Below, piece after piece: positions 1-11,553 of a stretch of 64,000 bases of DNA (position 1 is its first letter; each line of letters opens with the position of its first letter). The stretch is from the NCBI GenBank assembly GCA_022478985.1, contig JAKSZP010007897.1, positions 248,001 through 312,000 on the forward strand, written 5' to 3'. The notes under the pieces were generated by a model that did no database searches, was not told the DNA's origin, and saw nothing but the letters and a program-made list of their open reading frames with translations. Position numbers and translations under genes: made by a program. This stretch comes from Massospora cicadina. Its lineage: Eukaryota > Entomophthoromycota > Entomophthoromycetes > Entomophthorales > Entomophthoraceae.

Positions 1-268
1 GGCTATTATTATTGAGGATTATTGGAGATCTACTTCCCAATTATAAGCAGGAGTTTCATTTTAAAAGTGAGTATAGATCCTCAATTTCCTTGTTAAGTCA
101 TTTTAGCTTGCCCCATCTGCTTAAAACTTAATAAAAGGCCTTCTGGGACATTAATTGTTAGTCCGTCAGGAAAATTACTTAATCTCTGGATGGTATAGTG
201 TTTTGATTTGATTGAAGTAGAATGCCATTTGACTCATCAATCTGAGTGGGTAGTGCTTTTATATTTGA
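1..268 (-). mobile_element. Gyp1 remnant, protease-RT linker side
   Basis: This stretch is the continuation of the gypsy element Gyp1 on the far side of the LINE-A insertion. Across the LINE the minus-strand reading passes from a protease C-terminus (a segment like NLAYKDGVVSVEYIKVQ near 5551-5600) into an open but stop-containing stretch here. No conserved motif is visible in these 268 bases, so the assignment rests on position and on the LINE target duplication. The rest of Gyp1 pol lies off the left edge of the window. Confidence 0.45.
251..268. repeat. LINE-A target-site duplication, left copy
   Basis: The 18-base sequence TAGTGCTTTTATATTTGA occurs here and again, without mismatch, at 5533-5550. 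The two copies exactly bracket the LINE. A duplication of 15-20 bp is typical of target-primed reverse transcription by an APE-type LINE. Confidence 0.93.
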
Positions 269-513
269 ATTTAAATTAATTTGTGAGGAAGGCTGACCAT
301 GGGATGGACACTTCTGAATTTGACCCAAAAAAAACAAAACTTATTAACAGGGAAGGCACCCCAGAGAAGAGATGCTATCTCTTGTTGCCAGCAGGAGCGC
401 CACTATGGGGAAGGGGAGGGAACGTGTGAAGGGGCTGTAGCCACAATTGAACACGTGTGGAGGAAAGGGTCTGATTTGATGAACCAAACTGGGAACCAGG
501 AGGTGACCAGCTG

Positions 514-3500
514 TCAGCGACGTGGTGGGAGGTATCCAAACATCCACACCTGAAAGTGGCCTACCAAATGAGACCGGAATCTGAGGACAGCTTCTGGGAG
601 GGTGGGGGTGGAGCCTGCGATGGCATCCAAGACAATCGTGTGGATAGTCCACATGGCGATTGCAACTACCAGAGCATGGAGGGAGGGTGGAAGGGGAGGC
701 CATTGATAAAGCAAACATATCTCTTGACAGACTGAAGGGATGTGTTTGATCCTGGCCAAGCAGACGTTGAACTTCACGCCATATCACTCTAGAGGTAGGA
801 CACTTCTCCATGCAGTGGAACAGCGTTCCATACTAGCCACACACGACGCAGGATGAGTGTAAAGCGTTAGAATGCTCAGCCGTAAGGTACACCCGCCTCA
901 GGCAGCGCCACACATGGGAACAGATTTGAGGCTGCATCAGAGGATGGTGTGCATATTTCCAAATAGTCTTCTGAGTCTCAATGGAGTAAGGGATGTCCAT
1001 CATGTCCAGGTAGTCCACCCAGGATAGGACATGGGGTCGTGTGGGGATCACGCCATCTTGGATGGGTAGCTCCCTGTACCTCTTGTGTGAACTGAGGTGA
1101 GGGGCGGTCTCTCTGGGCTGTTTGTCCGCTAATATTAATTCTCCACTCAGCGCTCCGCATGGAGAGGAGGATTCGTTTGTAGTGGGTTTTTGTCCCGTGA
1201 GGACCTGTGGCCAATGGGTGTGAAGCCAGGTATTTCATCAGGGAGTGAGGGTTCAATGGATTGTTGAGGCCCAAGGTGCGGGAGAAGTTGGAGTAGGCTG
1301 TGCGGGACCAGTGTTGGGAGGGGAGCGTAGGGGCGGTGATGGCCGCAATCCAGGTGCCCAGGATCTTGGCAGCATGGGCTTTGAAGTCAAGCAGGCCCAT
1401 GCCACCATGATGATGAGGGCCAAACATGACCTCTAGCCGTATTGGTGGTGGGCGGCCTGACCAAAGCCATCCTTGCAGGAGGGCATACAAGGATTTGAAA
1501 AAGCTTGGGGAGAAGGGGATGGCGTGGGCTCCAAACCAGACTTTGGAGAGGAGCATAGAGTTGGCTAAAACAACCCTGCCAGTAAGGAATGTAGGGTGGG
1601 CTCTGAAGGAGGCAATGCGCTTAATCACGTTGTCTAGAATATGACTTTCCATTAATGCTGATGCGTACCCGCCTGCTTCCACCCACACACCCAGATGGCG
1701 GACAGGCCCTATGGTAGGGCGTGGCACGAAGGGGAGCACTAGTGGAGCGGTGTGGGGGTGAACAGGGAGGGCGAGCACGCGTGCGAGCAGATTGGCCGGG
1801 CTGGGCACTGATTGCTGGGGCCCAGCAGGTTTGATACCAACCAAGGAGGATGATCTTGGTTTTGGAAGCGCTCAGTGCAGCATTACTTACCCGGGAATAC
1901 TACTGGATGAGAGCTTCAAGTGCATGTGCTTCTTTATTATTAGACACCCCAACCACACAGTCATCTGCAAACGCCATCATCTTGACTGGGTCTTGGCCTG
2001 GTACATGGACCCCAGTGATTTGGGCATTTACGTTTTGAAGTAGTGGGTCAAGGCTGAAGTTGTATAAGAGTGAGCTAAGGGGGTCCCCTTGTCGTAAGCC
2101 CCTTTGAGGGCGGACTACTTCCATTAGGAAGCCAGGGCCACGTAATGCCTTTGTTGCAGATTCCGTGAGCAGCATTACCCAGTTGATGAAGCGAGGGGGT
2201 AAGCGGAATTGATGTAGGCAGGCCCTGAGGTATTCCCAGTTTACTCTATCATAGGCCTTCTGTTGGTCCAAGGATACAAGTGCCCCAGAGGCTGTGGACT
2301 TGCATGCATTAGCCACAGAGTGCACGTTGTCCCAAATCGACCTTCTGGGTACAAAACTGAATTGTTCTGGGGAGATGGTGGCAGATGCTACAATCCCTAA
2401 ACGGTTAGCCATGATTTTAGTTAAAATTTTTGTATCCGTGTTAGTTAAAGAAATGTGGCGCCAGTTGGCTAAGTCTAGCTTGTCCTTTTTCTTGAAGAGT
2501 GTGATGGTGAAGGCCTCTTGTCCTCCTGATAGGAGTCGCGTTTCCAGAAGGCTCTGGTTAAGTGAGGCAAGCAGCAGTGGGGATATATATTTGAAGTACT
2601 TTTTATAGAATTCATATGGAATGCCATCTGGGCCTGGGCATTTCTGATTTGGTGCACCGCGGATGGCTGTCCATAGTTCATTCAGAGTAATCAAATTCAT
2701 TATTTCCAGGTATCAGGAAACGGTGCAGATGTAGGTTTGGTCAAAAATTTCGCCACTTCGGCCAGCTGAATTGGATCAGATTGGTATAACTCAGAGTAAT
2801 ACTTTTGTATTTCAATTGCCACTTCAGCTGGCATATCCACGACAGAATCATCGATCTTCGCACCTGTGTGCAGGCCACGCTCTGGCATGGTGCAAAATTT
2901 TTTTAAAAAGTATTCAGTGCACTTGTCGCTTTCTGTAATGCATTTGGCCCTGTACTGAACAAAAACCCGATGTTTGTGTTGCCTTTCAAGCGCGTTGAGG
3001 TGGGTGGCTGCTTCCGCCCACTTCTGGCCCCATGCAGGGCTGTAGCCTGTAGCTGAGATGTTGAACTCCAGGTGTATCAACTCTGCCAGAGCGCGCAAAA
3101 TGATGGCCGATTTGGCTCATGAGCTTCAGGAGGAGAGGTGGCGAGAGTGGCAGATGGTATCCTCTATGAAGGTTGACCATGTAAAGATGGGGTCCGCACA
3201 AAATGGTGTAACAAACTCTTTTGCAAAAGTTGCTGATTCCACCCAAGTGGAAAATTCTGGCGACGCAATTTCAGGAGGGAAGAGCTTGCACCAATGTGGG
3301 GCCTTAGCCACTGTGACAGGTAGGTGGTAGGTTATCAAGACCAGCCGGTAGTCAGAGAATTCAATTTTTGCTGTTTGGAATTGGGAAATGTGAGGTTGGA
3401 ATTTCGCTGGCATAAGAATAAGGTCGATGCAGGTCATGGACCTTAATTGGCTGTTGTGGATGTGGGGGTGCATCATGTTTTCGAGTTGCGGGGCTTGCCG

Positions 3501-4025
3501 CAGCAGTGCATCCATTAACCCAAGGGTGGCCTTTAGAATGTGAAGTTCTATGTGACCCTGGGGGCATGGGATGAGGAAGGCCAATGGTCCATGGGTGTGT
3601 TTAGCCAACAGTTCATGTTGCCAACTATGAAAGGGTCAGGGGGTAATAGAAGGGATTTGACCAATAAGAAAAATTCCTTACGCTCTCATGCACAGGTTGG
3701 GGCATAGATGTTGATGATTGCATGTGCCACGTCATCCCACGAGAATGTAACAATGAGGACTTGGCTATCAAGGAAGGATTCCAATGACAGAAATTTAAAA
3801 AAATTGTTTTTCTGAACAAGCACCCCACAGTGCTCCTACCAGAAGGATAGGGAAGGGAGGAACATGGTTTTCCAAGCGTCCTCAGAACCTCATGGACAGT
3901 GGGACTCCTGGATGGCCAGGATGTCCACAGGTAAATTTTTTGTAAAAACTCAGTTTCCTAGCCCGGGATGGCGAGGCCTTGAGTCCAGCGATATTCAACG
4001 TCCCTAAAGTGAAGGTTTCCCCCAT
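514..4025 (-). pseudogene. LINE-A ORF2: endonuclease, reverse transcriptase, Cys/His domain
   Basis: ORF2 starts at the minus-strand ATG at 4025, which overlaps the ORF1 stop. The endonuclease occupies roughly 3340-4025. Its GDMN-type motif reads GNMNCW near 3610 (Asp to Asn), and the SDH motif reads SDY near 3340 (His to Tyr), so the nuclease is inactivated. The RT core is open at 1900-2700, with LDQQKAYDRVNW, RGLRQGDPLSSLLYN and FADD all present. The C-terminal Cys/His region (CVVCG, then H..C) lies near 780-1050, and a further conserved segment extends to about 514 in another frame. Several frameshifts separate these blocks. The true stop is uncertain because of frame changes. Confidence 0.88.
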
Positions 4026-5282
4026 CACACCTTAGGTGCGAGGGGGTGAGCACCTGGGCCACTAGCCTCCTCTAGATCCCCACAGGCCTTCATGGCAGTG
4101 CGGGTGTTTGCAGCAACGCTACCAGTAGTTTTGTTAATTTTAGCAGATAGGTTCACGTTGGCTTTTGCCTTTGCTTTTGTTTCCCCGATGTCAAACAAAT
4201 TTTTTGCGGTTTGGATGAGTTTTGTGCACCATCAATCAGGTCAAAAAAAATTTTCAAGTAGGTTGGACCCCAAGTTGGTTTCAACCGGAGCTTGGTTGTA
4301 AAGATTGGGTGAGACTGAGTCACCCATTGGATCCTCAGATTGGGTGGCCCAATGTGCATGGGCTTCCCAATCTGATTGGTTGATGAATTCCCGAGTTGCT
4401 TCCGCCGCAAAGGTTTTGATGTCCTCCTGGCGTTGAGAGTGTGGGATAGCAGTGGTGACCTTGGCCGCTTCCTTGGCCGCAGCCCTGAGGGCCTGCTTGG
4501 ACTTCTTCCGCTCTTGCATGGAAATAGGTTTTACATTAGGTAGCAGCCTTGTGCTCCCCATGGGAAAGCCTCTTTGGTGCTTGCAGTTGGTTTGTAGTGC
4601 GCCTCTCCGCTGGCCATGGCCGCTGAGGGGTGCTCTTGAAATGTGATGCCCTCCTTGGTGGGGCATGCATGTGCCTTATGGCCGAACGCGTCACAGTGGG
4701 TGCAAATGGGGGGCGCGCTGTCCACGGTTACCCAGAATGGGTGGGTAGTGTGCCCTGCGATGTCAATAAAGGTGGAGTGCAGGATCTGGGTTAGGTCCTT
4801 CACAATCTCCTCAGTTGGGGTCAAGACTGCGATGGCTTTGCCAGTGCACAGGTGTGGCATCAGCATAAAGCGTTGCATCTCAAAAGATTGTGTTTCGCCA
4901 TATATGGTAAGATCATCTTTCAGGTGCTGCTCCAAGATGGCACGTTTTACCATAGTAGGCAAAAAGTCAAACGTGAGGAAAATTTTTTGGATTTTGTCCA
5001 TCTGGTGCATTTGGTTTTGATGACCCATTGCCCTTCGGGGAGGTCAATCACTACACGCACTGCAGCAGCTTGGTCTGCTGCCTCCTTGTTTTTGAAACTG
5101 AGGTCCAGCCAACTGGTGACATGGAGTGAGGTGCGACGTACACTGTGGTTGGGAAAAAATTGTGCACATCCCCACAAAATTTTTCCCATAAAGCTGTTTA
5201 TTGGATGTCCAGAAACTCACAGACTCCATATTTCACCGACAAGAGTGGTTGGGAGTGCGGCGTGTTGATGTACTAGTTGCAT
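4025..5282 (-). pseudogene. LINE-A ORF1, nucleic-acid-binding protein with CCHC knuckle
   Basis: ORF1 encodes the RNA-binding partner of the LINE. The start is taken at the minus-strand ATG at 5282, matching the ATG at 39850 in LINE-B. A CX2CX4HX4C knuckle (CTHCDAFGHKAHAC) is seen around 4660-4700, followed by an Ala/Lys-rich stretch. The frame is broken: the N-terminal block (about 4947-5189) and the middle block (4531-5028) are in different frames. The stop TGA overlaps the ORF2 start as TGATG, suggesting coupled translation of ORF2. Confidence 0.8.
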
Positions 5283-5532
5283 CGTGCTTGCCAAGTAAGG
5301 ATTTCTGAGGAAATAGTGACTGCCAGTTTTTTATTATTTTTTCTATTCCGCCAGTTTCTCTGGGGCGTATTCAAACGTTTGAGGCCGCGGGCCTACCACC
5401 TGCTCCTCTTACCTTACTTACCCAACTGCTCCCTGACATGGGTGCAGACTAATCTCCTCTGTGAGATTATCAAACTAGAATCAGACTTGAATTGAATAGT
5501 TTCAAAAGTGATTGCAACGAGAGAGAAAAGTT

Positions 5533-5550
5533 TAGTGCTTTTATATTTGA
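5533..5550. repeat. LINE-A target-site duplication, right copy
   Basis: Perfect second copy of the 18-bp sequence at 251-268. It lies just beyond the LINE 5' end and marks where Gyp1 sequence resumes. Confidence 0.93.
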
Positions 5551-5965
5551 CTGCACTTTAATATACTCAACTGAGACTACTCCATCTTTGTAGGCCAGAT
5601 TTATGAATAGGCTGGGTTTCTTTTTCTTAACTGCCTATCATGGTTTATAGTAAAGTGGAATATCCTGGCCAAGAACGGTGAGAGTATCGTCCTTATGATT
5701 GGTAACAACTCCATATCAGCTTAGGAAATCAGTCCCGTTTAGGATGTCATGGTTTTTATCTGGCAATACTATAGCAGGTGCTTTCACTACAATAGATCTG
5801 AATCTGAGAGGTAGGGTATTGTATTTTCCCAGCGATTAAGTTGTATGCGCTCTAGCTATTCCATATTCCTGACAGTGGGTAACATCAGGCACAATTTTCA
5901 TATTTTAACCAACTTTGTACTGACTATATTGATAGGAGCGCCACTATTGACAATGGCCCAAACTT
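5551..5965 (-). pseudogene. Gyp1 aspartic protease
   Basis: The minus strand reads WAIVNSGAPIN around 5915-5950, which is the retropepsin active-site motif with the catalytic Asp changed to Asn. Downstream segments VLPDKNHDIL, TVLGQDIPLYY and INLAYKDGVV parallel the Gyp3 protease at 31786-32265 in order and spacing. Stops interrupt the frame. The Asn codon is AAT preceded by C, consistent with CpG decay of GAT. LINE-A splits the gene just downstream of this block. Confidence 0.75.
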
Positions 5966-6405
5966 GCACTTGTTCACTGCTATGTCCACACTTTTGCATT
6001 CAGAGTAGTTTTTAGAGGTTTTTATTGTATAAATGCTGTGACTGCTGCCTTATTCCAGGTGTGATTTCAGGATTGAGCAAATATCTGGGAAGTTATCTGC
6101 TATAGTCTTCATGGGAATAGCTACTTTAACATTGTTAATCTTAGGTAAGTCAGTTGAAAATCTGGGTTGGAGTTCTAAATTCTGATCAATATTCTGTTTT
6201 CATAAAGTTTTGATACCTCTGATCGGGCTTCTTTGGTGATTTTTAAGGGTTTTGTTGCTTTTTCTGTGGCTCAATTAGTGACCGTCATGACATCATTAGC
6301 CACAATTTTGGTAGATGTTATGTTTGGAAAAATGTTCGGCCTTAAAGAGATCACCAGGGTCAGATGTAATGGTTTGAACATTGGTAAGGTTAGAGCATTC
6401 TTCCT

Positions 6406-7880
6406 CTACTCCACCTGCTCTTTTTCCACCTCACTGTCATTGTTGATTTCTAGAGCAACGTTGACCTCAGGCTTTTTGTTGGACCGTCTGTAGCATTGGT
6501 TAGCAAAGTGCCCTATTTGACCACAGTTGTGGCATGTAACAGGTCCTTTTAGCTGCTTTTGCTCGAATTTTTGGTTTGTAGTTTGGAGATTTTTCCCCTG
6601 GTTGAACATAGTGTTGCTTTTTGGGCCCGAAATTTGGGTAATTTTGCTTATCTTTGGCCCAATTAGGGGTATTGAAGTTATGGGAACAGCTTCTCAAGTA
6701 ATTAGTAAGTTCTTGGATTTCCAAGCTTCCATTGAATGCAGGTATCATGACATTGTGCAGTTCACGGAAGGGAATAACTGTGTGTTCCCTTGCAATCTTA
6801 GCATCAAACTTATCCATTGCATTGCACCCACGCATAGCTTGTGCCTCATGAAGAAATATGTCTGCAAAGTCCTTACTAGTCTCATTCTGCTTTAATTCAA
6901 CATTAAGAAGCTCTCTTTTTCGGGTTTATAATTTCTCAGGCCCTCCAAACTGTTTTTTACTGCAATTTAGCATCCATATAGGACCAATCATCACTAAAAT
7001 AGGGAATAACGAGGTCACAGCTATGTGCATTGAGTGCGTTAATAAGTTCTGATCCTTTTGCATGATCTGATGCTCCCTCATTGCTTTTTCAAATAGCTTT
7101 CAAAAGAGTGAACGTTCCCATCCTTAAAATTTTTGTAAATTCAGTGGTTTGAAGTCATCTCACCCTGTTTGGGCTTAGGGGTTGTACTTCTCCTTGAATG
7201 ACTTAGTGTATCATCGCTCATAACTGGCCCTCTTTCCCATTGGAAGTATCTAGAGTTTGGATTGCTGCCAGGATTTTAAGCATAGATCAGATTTTTGAAA
7301 TATTGGTTTCTACATCAATGTCAATTTCTGATGATTCAGCTTCATGATATTGCTCTGAACTACTGGATTCTGATGCTTGAATTTGGCCCTTAGTTGTTTT
7401 TCCAAATTTTTTTAGAAGAATGAGCAGAGCTTTTTCCTAGTTCTCTTTTGTCAAAGCTGTGTGAGCATTGGAAGCTTTGTATTTTGAGGTTATCATGCTT
7501 TTCTTCGAATAAAGATTGATTGGACATTATGCTCTTAATGTCTTTGGCCATACTATCTACTCAGAAATTTGCAGCTGATAATTGCATTATGAGTTATAAG
7601 TCTCATGAGTAATATCAGTATTTCTGGTCTGCAATCTTGACACAACTGTCCAGATTTTTGAAAATTCCTTGTTGTCCAAGGCACCATCCTCATCCCTATT
7701 TGGAACAACTGGTTTTGCTGACTGAGCTCCCCCACTGTGATAAGATTCTGTGAGTAGGAGGTACCAGCTTCAGGGTTGGGACCATCTAGTACTAAAAAAA
7801 GAGGTACCAGCTTCAGAGCTGTGGCAGCTGGTAAATTAATCAAAGATTTATGCATCACTAGTTTCCATCTCATTATCACT
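6406..7880 (-). pseudogene. Gyp1 gag with CCHC zinc knuckle
   Basis: The C-terminal part (6406-6609) contains CHNCGQIGHFANQC, an intact CX2CX4HX4C nucleocapsid knuckle, followed by a Lys/Glu-rich tail. Upstream, 6500-6835 contains a PFRELHNVM segment that matches PYRELHNAM in the Gyp3 gag (about 33050). The N-terminal part (7553-7879) is open but has no motif I recognise. Frames change between blocks and stops are present, so this is a relic. Confidence 0.7.
7774..7800 (+). mobile_element. Micro-insertion of a retrotransposed 3' tail (27 bp)
   Basis: The 27 bases here end in CCATCTAGTACTAAAAAAA and are bracketed by a 16-bp direct repeat, GAGGTACCAGCTTCAG, at 7758-7773 and 7801-7816. The same tail, again flanked by its own target duplication, occurs at 38936-38955. 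The A-rich end and the duplication indicate an extremely 5'-truncated LINE-driven insertion of an unidentified RNA. Confidence 0.75.
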
Positions 7881-7949
7881 TTCTCATCTGGCCAAATCTG
7901 CCAGGAATTGGTTAATTGAATCCATTTTTTGAGAGTGTTAATTGTTTTG

Positions 7950-7960
7950 AGTGAGCACCA
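7950..7960 (-). promoter_or_regulatory. Gyp1 primer-binding site (partial)
   Basis: On the minus strand TGGTGCTCACT follows the LTR end by two bases. It matches the first 11 bases of the primer-binding site found in Gyp3, Gyp4 and Gyp5; the remainder has diverged. Confidence 0.65.
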
Positions 7961-7962
7961 GT

Positions 7963-8400
7963 TGTTAAATTCAAGGATAACTCACTTGATATTTATTATC
8001 TGGCATGCTTTATTGGGATGAAGTTCCTTATATTGATCCTCAATATTGCCAGCGGCTTACAGTATTCTCAACATTTGGAAACTTACTAGGTGTACTTAAA
8101 TAGCCCCAACTCTTCTGGTCAAATTTGGGCTTAATTTTCCCAATATGATTGGGAACTTCTTCTGGGGAAGGTTTTGATACAATCTGTGGAATTTGCATTT
8201 CCAGCTTGTTGACAATAATCCAAGGTTAGAATTCAGATAAAGATCAGTAAAAAGATACAATAACTATATCCTTTATTATAAGTTATTAATATATAATCAG
8301 TCATTAGGCCAGGCGCCGGTATTTATACCTCTAGGGCATCTCCTGGCAACATTTGAGCACATAATTTCAACAGATATTTTACCACCTCAGTTCAGCCCTT
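7963..8400 (-). repeat. Gyp1 5' LTR, outer boundary not resolved
   Basis: The LTR starts (plus-strand reading) at TGTTAAATTC directly next to the primer-binding site. A minus-strand TATA-like box, TATAAAT, lies at 8321-8327 in a short GC-rich context and could be the element promoter. The partner LTR is off the window, so the right boundary cannot be fixed; the end given is a guess. Confidence 0.45.
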
Positions 8401-8886
8401 AAACTAATATGACTGAGACCTATTCTTAGGATTATTGGTAGCAAAATACTCTCAGAAATTTAAGGATTTCAGGGACAAAAAATTACAATAAAAATATGCA
8501 AAAATTGTCCTAGGATCTTCTTGAATTGAGTTTCATTATACTGTTGTCAAAATACACCTTTTTTGAAATTCTTGCATCAATTTAAGTAGATGATGTACCC
8601 CTAATCTGGGATGTCTGCAGGCTTTCTCTTGATAGTACTAGGTACTCCCTTTTGGGTAGTCCATGTACTAGTGCTATCTTGCTGATTATGTGGATTGACA
8701 TACAAATTTTGCCCTAGGGCAGGAAATTGATTACATTTTTATTTGTCTGATGGTCCATGGGACTTTTAAACTTTAACTTCAAGCCAGTCCTGACAATTTT
8801 TTATACTAGTTGTTTGATTGTGTTCCCAATAATCAGGACCAATTGCTAAGAATTGATGCATAGATAATTGGCCATAATGTATGTGT
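8401..8886. other. AT-rich stretch, nothing recognised
   Basis: This stretch holds no convincing coding region and no repeat shared with the rest of the window. Part of it may be the remainder of the Gyp1 LTR. An 84-codon open frame at 8766-9020 (minus) has no motif and crosses into the neighbouring repeat. Confidence 0.4.
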
Positions 8887-9655
8887 AACAATTGATGATC
8901 ATACATGAATCTCATAAAGTTGGGAATTATGAGATTTGTGCATGTCAATGGTTGCAATTCCATTATTCTGAGTAGGTTTTTCCTAAATGGATCAATAACA
9001 GGATAATATAAATAAATCATTTATTTAATTGGTTGTCTGTCTTGAGGTTCCCCCATATTCTGACAAGTTGCCAGGATGCCATTAATTTTGGAGGTTTTTG
9101 TGCCCCTCATTATACACAACTCATTTAGCCTTTTTTAGGTAGTATTTTAAAGTGAGGTCAGCCCCAATGGGCCTCACTTTGGAATTTTATTCTAAACATC
9201 AAGTTCATCCCAATAAAGGCCACTATTTGCTAGACTTTTTTTATTTAATATAATTTTTAAATTGTATCTATTTAAAGCAGGGTTGGGGGCATGGATGGCA
9301 AGGCAACAGGAGGAAGGGAAGGGGGTGGATGTGTCAGGATCCTTTTGAGAGTGGCGTTGCCCCAGCAAGGAAGGGGATGGTGCCAGAGTGGCCCAAGGTG
9401 ACAGAGGCCAGTTGGCTACACCTCAGCCCAGTGACCCTGAGGTGACAGAGGCCATATTGATGCACCTTGGACTGGAGGGCCAATGTGACAGAGGCTGGTG
9501 CACTGCACCTCAGCCCAGTGTGCCTGGCAAGGCCATCCATCTGGACAGGACTATTTGGGGTTGGTGTGGCTATTGTTCTTGCTCTTGGAGGAGTAGGGTT
9601 TGGGTTTACAGTAAGTGGTGGGCTGGGCCTTGGGAGCCCCATCCATTATATTATT
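8887..9655. repeat. Direct repeat, copy 1 (AT-rich part plus GC-rich ORF part)
   Basis: About 770 bp recur, diverged, at 10018-10780 in the same orientation. The first half is AT-rich (for example TGGTTGCAATTC and GAGTAGGTTTTTCCTAAAT are shared). The second half is GC-rich and contains three rough copies of a 45-50 bp unit built around GGTGACAGAGGCC. A minus-strand frame at 9334-9642 reads through the unit repeat and shows repeated GLRCS..ASVTL blocks. No function is recognised; the ORF may only reflect the tandem structure. Confidence 0.75.
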
Positions 9656-10017
9656 CCAAAGTCAAACTTACCTTAGCAGGCTGTGGTTCTAGTTAGCCTA
9701 CAAGATGGCCATGGTCAATGTCCAAAGCATTGCTATAGGCCATCAATACTTTTCATTGGTTTGTAGGGCCTTACAACAAAGGGGATGGGGATCTTGGGGG
9801 GTAGGTTGGACTGCTAGTGGTTGATAGCCTCTTGTGCCCACCAGGAGACCTTCAGAGAACCTATTGATTTGATCTGGGGGCTCTGGACTTCTGTCCAATT
9901 TCCCCAGGCTGCTCATAGAAAAAGGTCCCCTGTCAAAAAGCTGTTGGTCACTGCATACCTGCCTTGCTATTCCAGGTCCAGATCTGCTGTAATTCTCTAT
10001 TACAAGAGGGTAATATC
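9656..10017. other. Spacer between the two direct repeats
   Basis: This 360-bp spacer has no primer-binding site next to the first copy and no polypurine tract next to the second, so an LTR-element reading of the pair is not supported. No coding region is recognised; short open frames run into it but carry no motif. Confidence 0.4.
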
Positions 10018-10780
10018 ACAATTGACAATTGTATATGAATCTCATAAGGTTGGGAATTATGAGATTTGTATATATTGATGGTTGCAATTCTGTTATCCTG
10101 AGTAGGTTTTTCCTAAATAGATTAATAATAGGATAATTTAAATAAATCAATTATTTAATTGGTTATCTATCTTGAGGTTCCCCTATATGCCAATGAGTTG
10201 CTAGGATGCCATCAATTTTGGAGGTTTTTGTGCCATTATTATATATAATTCATCTAGCCTTTTTTAGATATTATTTCAAAATGAGGTCAGCCCTGATGGT
10301 CCTCACTTTTGAGTTCTATTATGAACCTCAAGTTCATCCCAATAAGGGCTACTATTCACTAGACTTGTTTTATTTAGTATAATTTTTAATTGTATTTATT
10401 TAAAGCAGGGTTGGGGGTACAGATGGCAAGGCAACAGGAGGAAGGGAAGGGGTTAGATGTGCCAGGATCCTTTTGAGAGTGGCATTGCCCTGGCAAAGAA
10501 GGGGTTGGTGCCAGAGTGGCCCAAGGTGACAGAGGCCAGTTGGCAACACCTCAGCCTGGTGACCCCAAGGTGACAGAGGCTGTACTGACATATATTGGCC
10601 CTGAGGCCTGAGGCAATAGAGGCTGGTGCACCACATCTCAGCCTGGTGTGCCTGGCAAGGCTGTCCATCTGGACAGGACCATTCAGGGTTGGTACAGCTA
10701 TTGCCCTTACTCTTGGAGGATTAGGGTTTGGGTTTATAGCTAGTAGTAGTCTAGGCCTTGGGAGCCCTATCTGTTACAGT
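10018..10780. repeat. Direct repeat, copy 2
   Basis: Second copy of 8887-9655, offset by about 1,130 bp. The minus-strand frame at 10453-10668 preserves the start and the GLRC..ASVTL and LSKGS segments of the copy-1 frame. Substitutions between copies are spread over the whole length and include many C-to-T and G-to-A changes. Confidence 0.75.
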
Positions 10781-11236
10781 ATAATTATATTTAGCCTGAG
10801 CTTATTGATAAGTACTTGATTGAATTTAAGTTGAGATATTAAGCCCAAACTGTGTAATTGTAATAGGCTTTGAAGTGAGAGTTAAGGTATTAGCTCAAGC
10901 ATTGGAAGTATAATTGGCCCAATCTGATGGTTATCAAAGGTTTATTTTTGAGTCAACCACCAGAATCTGACAGAGCCCTAACATAAAGATATGGAAACAT
11001 TATATTATTTTATACTTAAAATTCTATATATTAGGTCTCTACATAATGCATTAAATACTAACCCCCTCACCCTCTACTATATCAGGATAGTAGTTTACTT
11101 TTTAACCTAATTTATAAACTATTAAAATCAATTTATTTATTCTTCTATTTTTTGTGGTATATCTAATCTCTGATTATACTATATTTAAATAAATATTTGT
11201 CCAAGGTAGGTTGGCCAGGGGATTGAGAATAACAAC
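10781..11236. other. AT-rich intergenic stretch
   Basis: No coding frame, repeat or RNA-like structure could be supported here. Confidence 0.4.
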
Positions 11237-11248
11237 ACAAGTACCTAT

Positions 11249-11377
11249 TTTACTATTTGAGGTGGGTTGACCTTGGGACAAATATACCACACCAAGAATT
11301 TTTCTATCCAGTACAGGTTTTGAACTTGAAACCTGTACTAGGATAGAAGCAGTTTTACCTGCCAAGCTAACCACCCT
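11249..11377 (-). mobile_element. tRNA-derived SINE, 129 bp
   Basis: The minus strand starts GGGTGGTTAGCTTGGCAGG, which contains a good Pol III A box (TGGTTAGCTTGG, plus coordinates 11362-11373). A B box (GTTCAAAAC, 11317-11325) follows about 45 bases later. The insertion is flanked by a 12-bp direct repeat, ACAAGTACCTAT, at 11237-11248 and 11378-11389. The region after the B box and the 3' tail (CCCACCTCAAATAG) match the SINE at 13732-13974. The internal A and B boxes would serve as its promoter. Confidence 0.75.
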
Positions 11378-11553
11378 ACAAGTACCTATATTAAAGAATA
11401 TCAAATTAAACTCTAATGGTGGAACTTTAGGTTGATAGAAGATTTTAGATCACTTTGTGACATATTAGGTTATCTCCAGTAAAGGTTTAAATTCCAGCTT
11501 ATAGCTTTATTATCCACAAATTAAATTTCCAAAGAAAGTATCTCATTATAATT

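Larger units (their letters stand above)
269..5532 (-). mobile_element. LINE-A, full-length Tad-like non-LTR retrotransposon
   Basis: A 5,264-bp minus-strand LINE, bracketed by a perfect 18-bp target duplication. It carries ORF1 with a CCHC knuckle, and ORF2 with an apurinic-type endonuclease, a reverse transcriptase and a C-terminal Cys/His domain. The 3' end (left) is a short AT-rich tail rather than long poly(A). The 5' end matches that of LINE-B at 39597, so both are full length. Copy A has frameshifts and stops in both ORFs and cannot be autonomous. It landed in the protease-RT linker of Gyp1. Assignment to the Tad clade is an inference from domain order and fungal context. Confidence 0.93.

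Noticed and set aside
1245..2608. Plus-strand open frames across LINE-A
   Set aside because: They are shadows of the minus-strand ORF2; the minus-strand reading carries all RT motifs.
8766..9020. 84-codon minus-strand gene
   Set aside because: Low-complexity AT-rich frame crossing a repeat boundary and not kept in the second repeat copy.
8887..10780. Reading the 770-bp direct repeats as LTRs of a short retrotransposon
   Set aside because: Similarity extends past any TG...CA ends, no primer-binding site or polypurine tract borders the 360-bp spacer, and the outer 5-bp flanks do not match.
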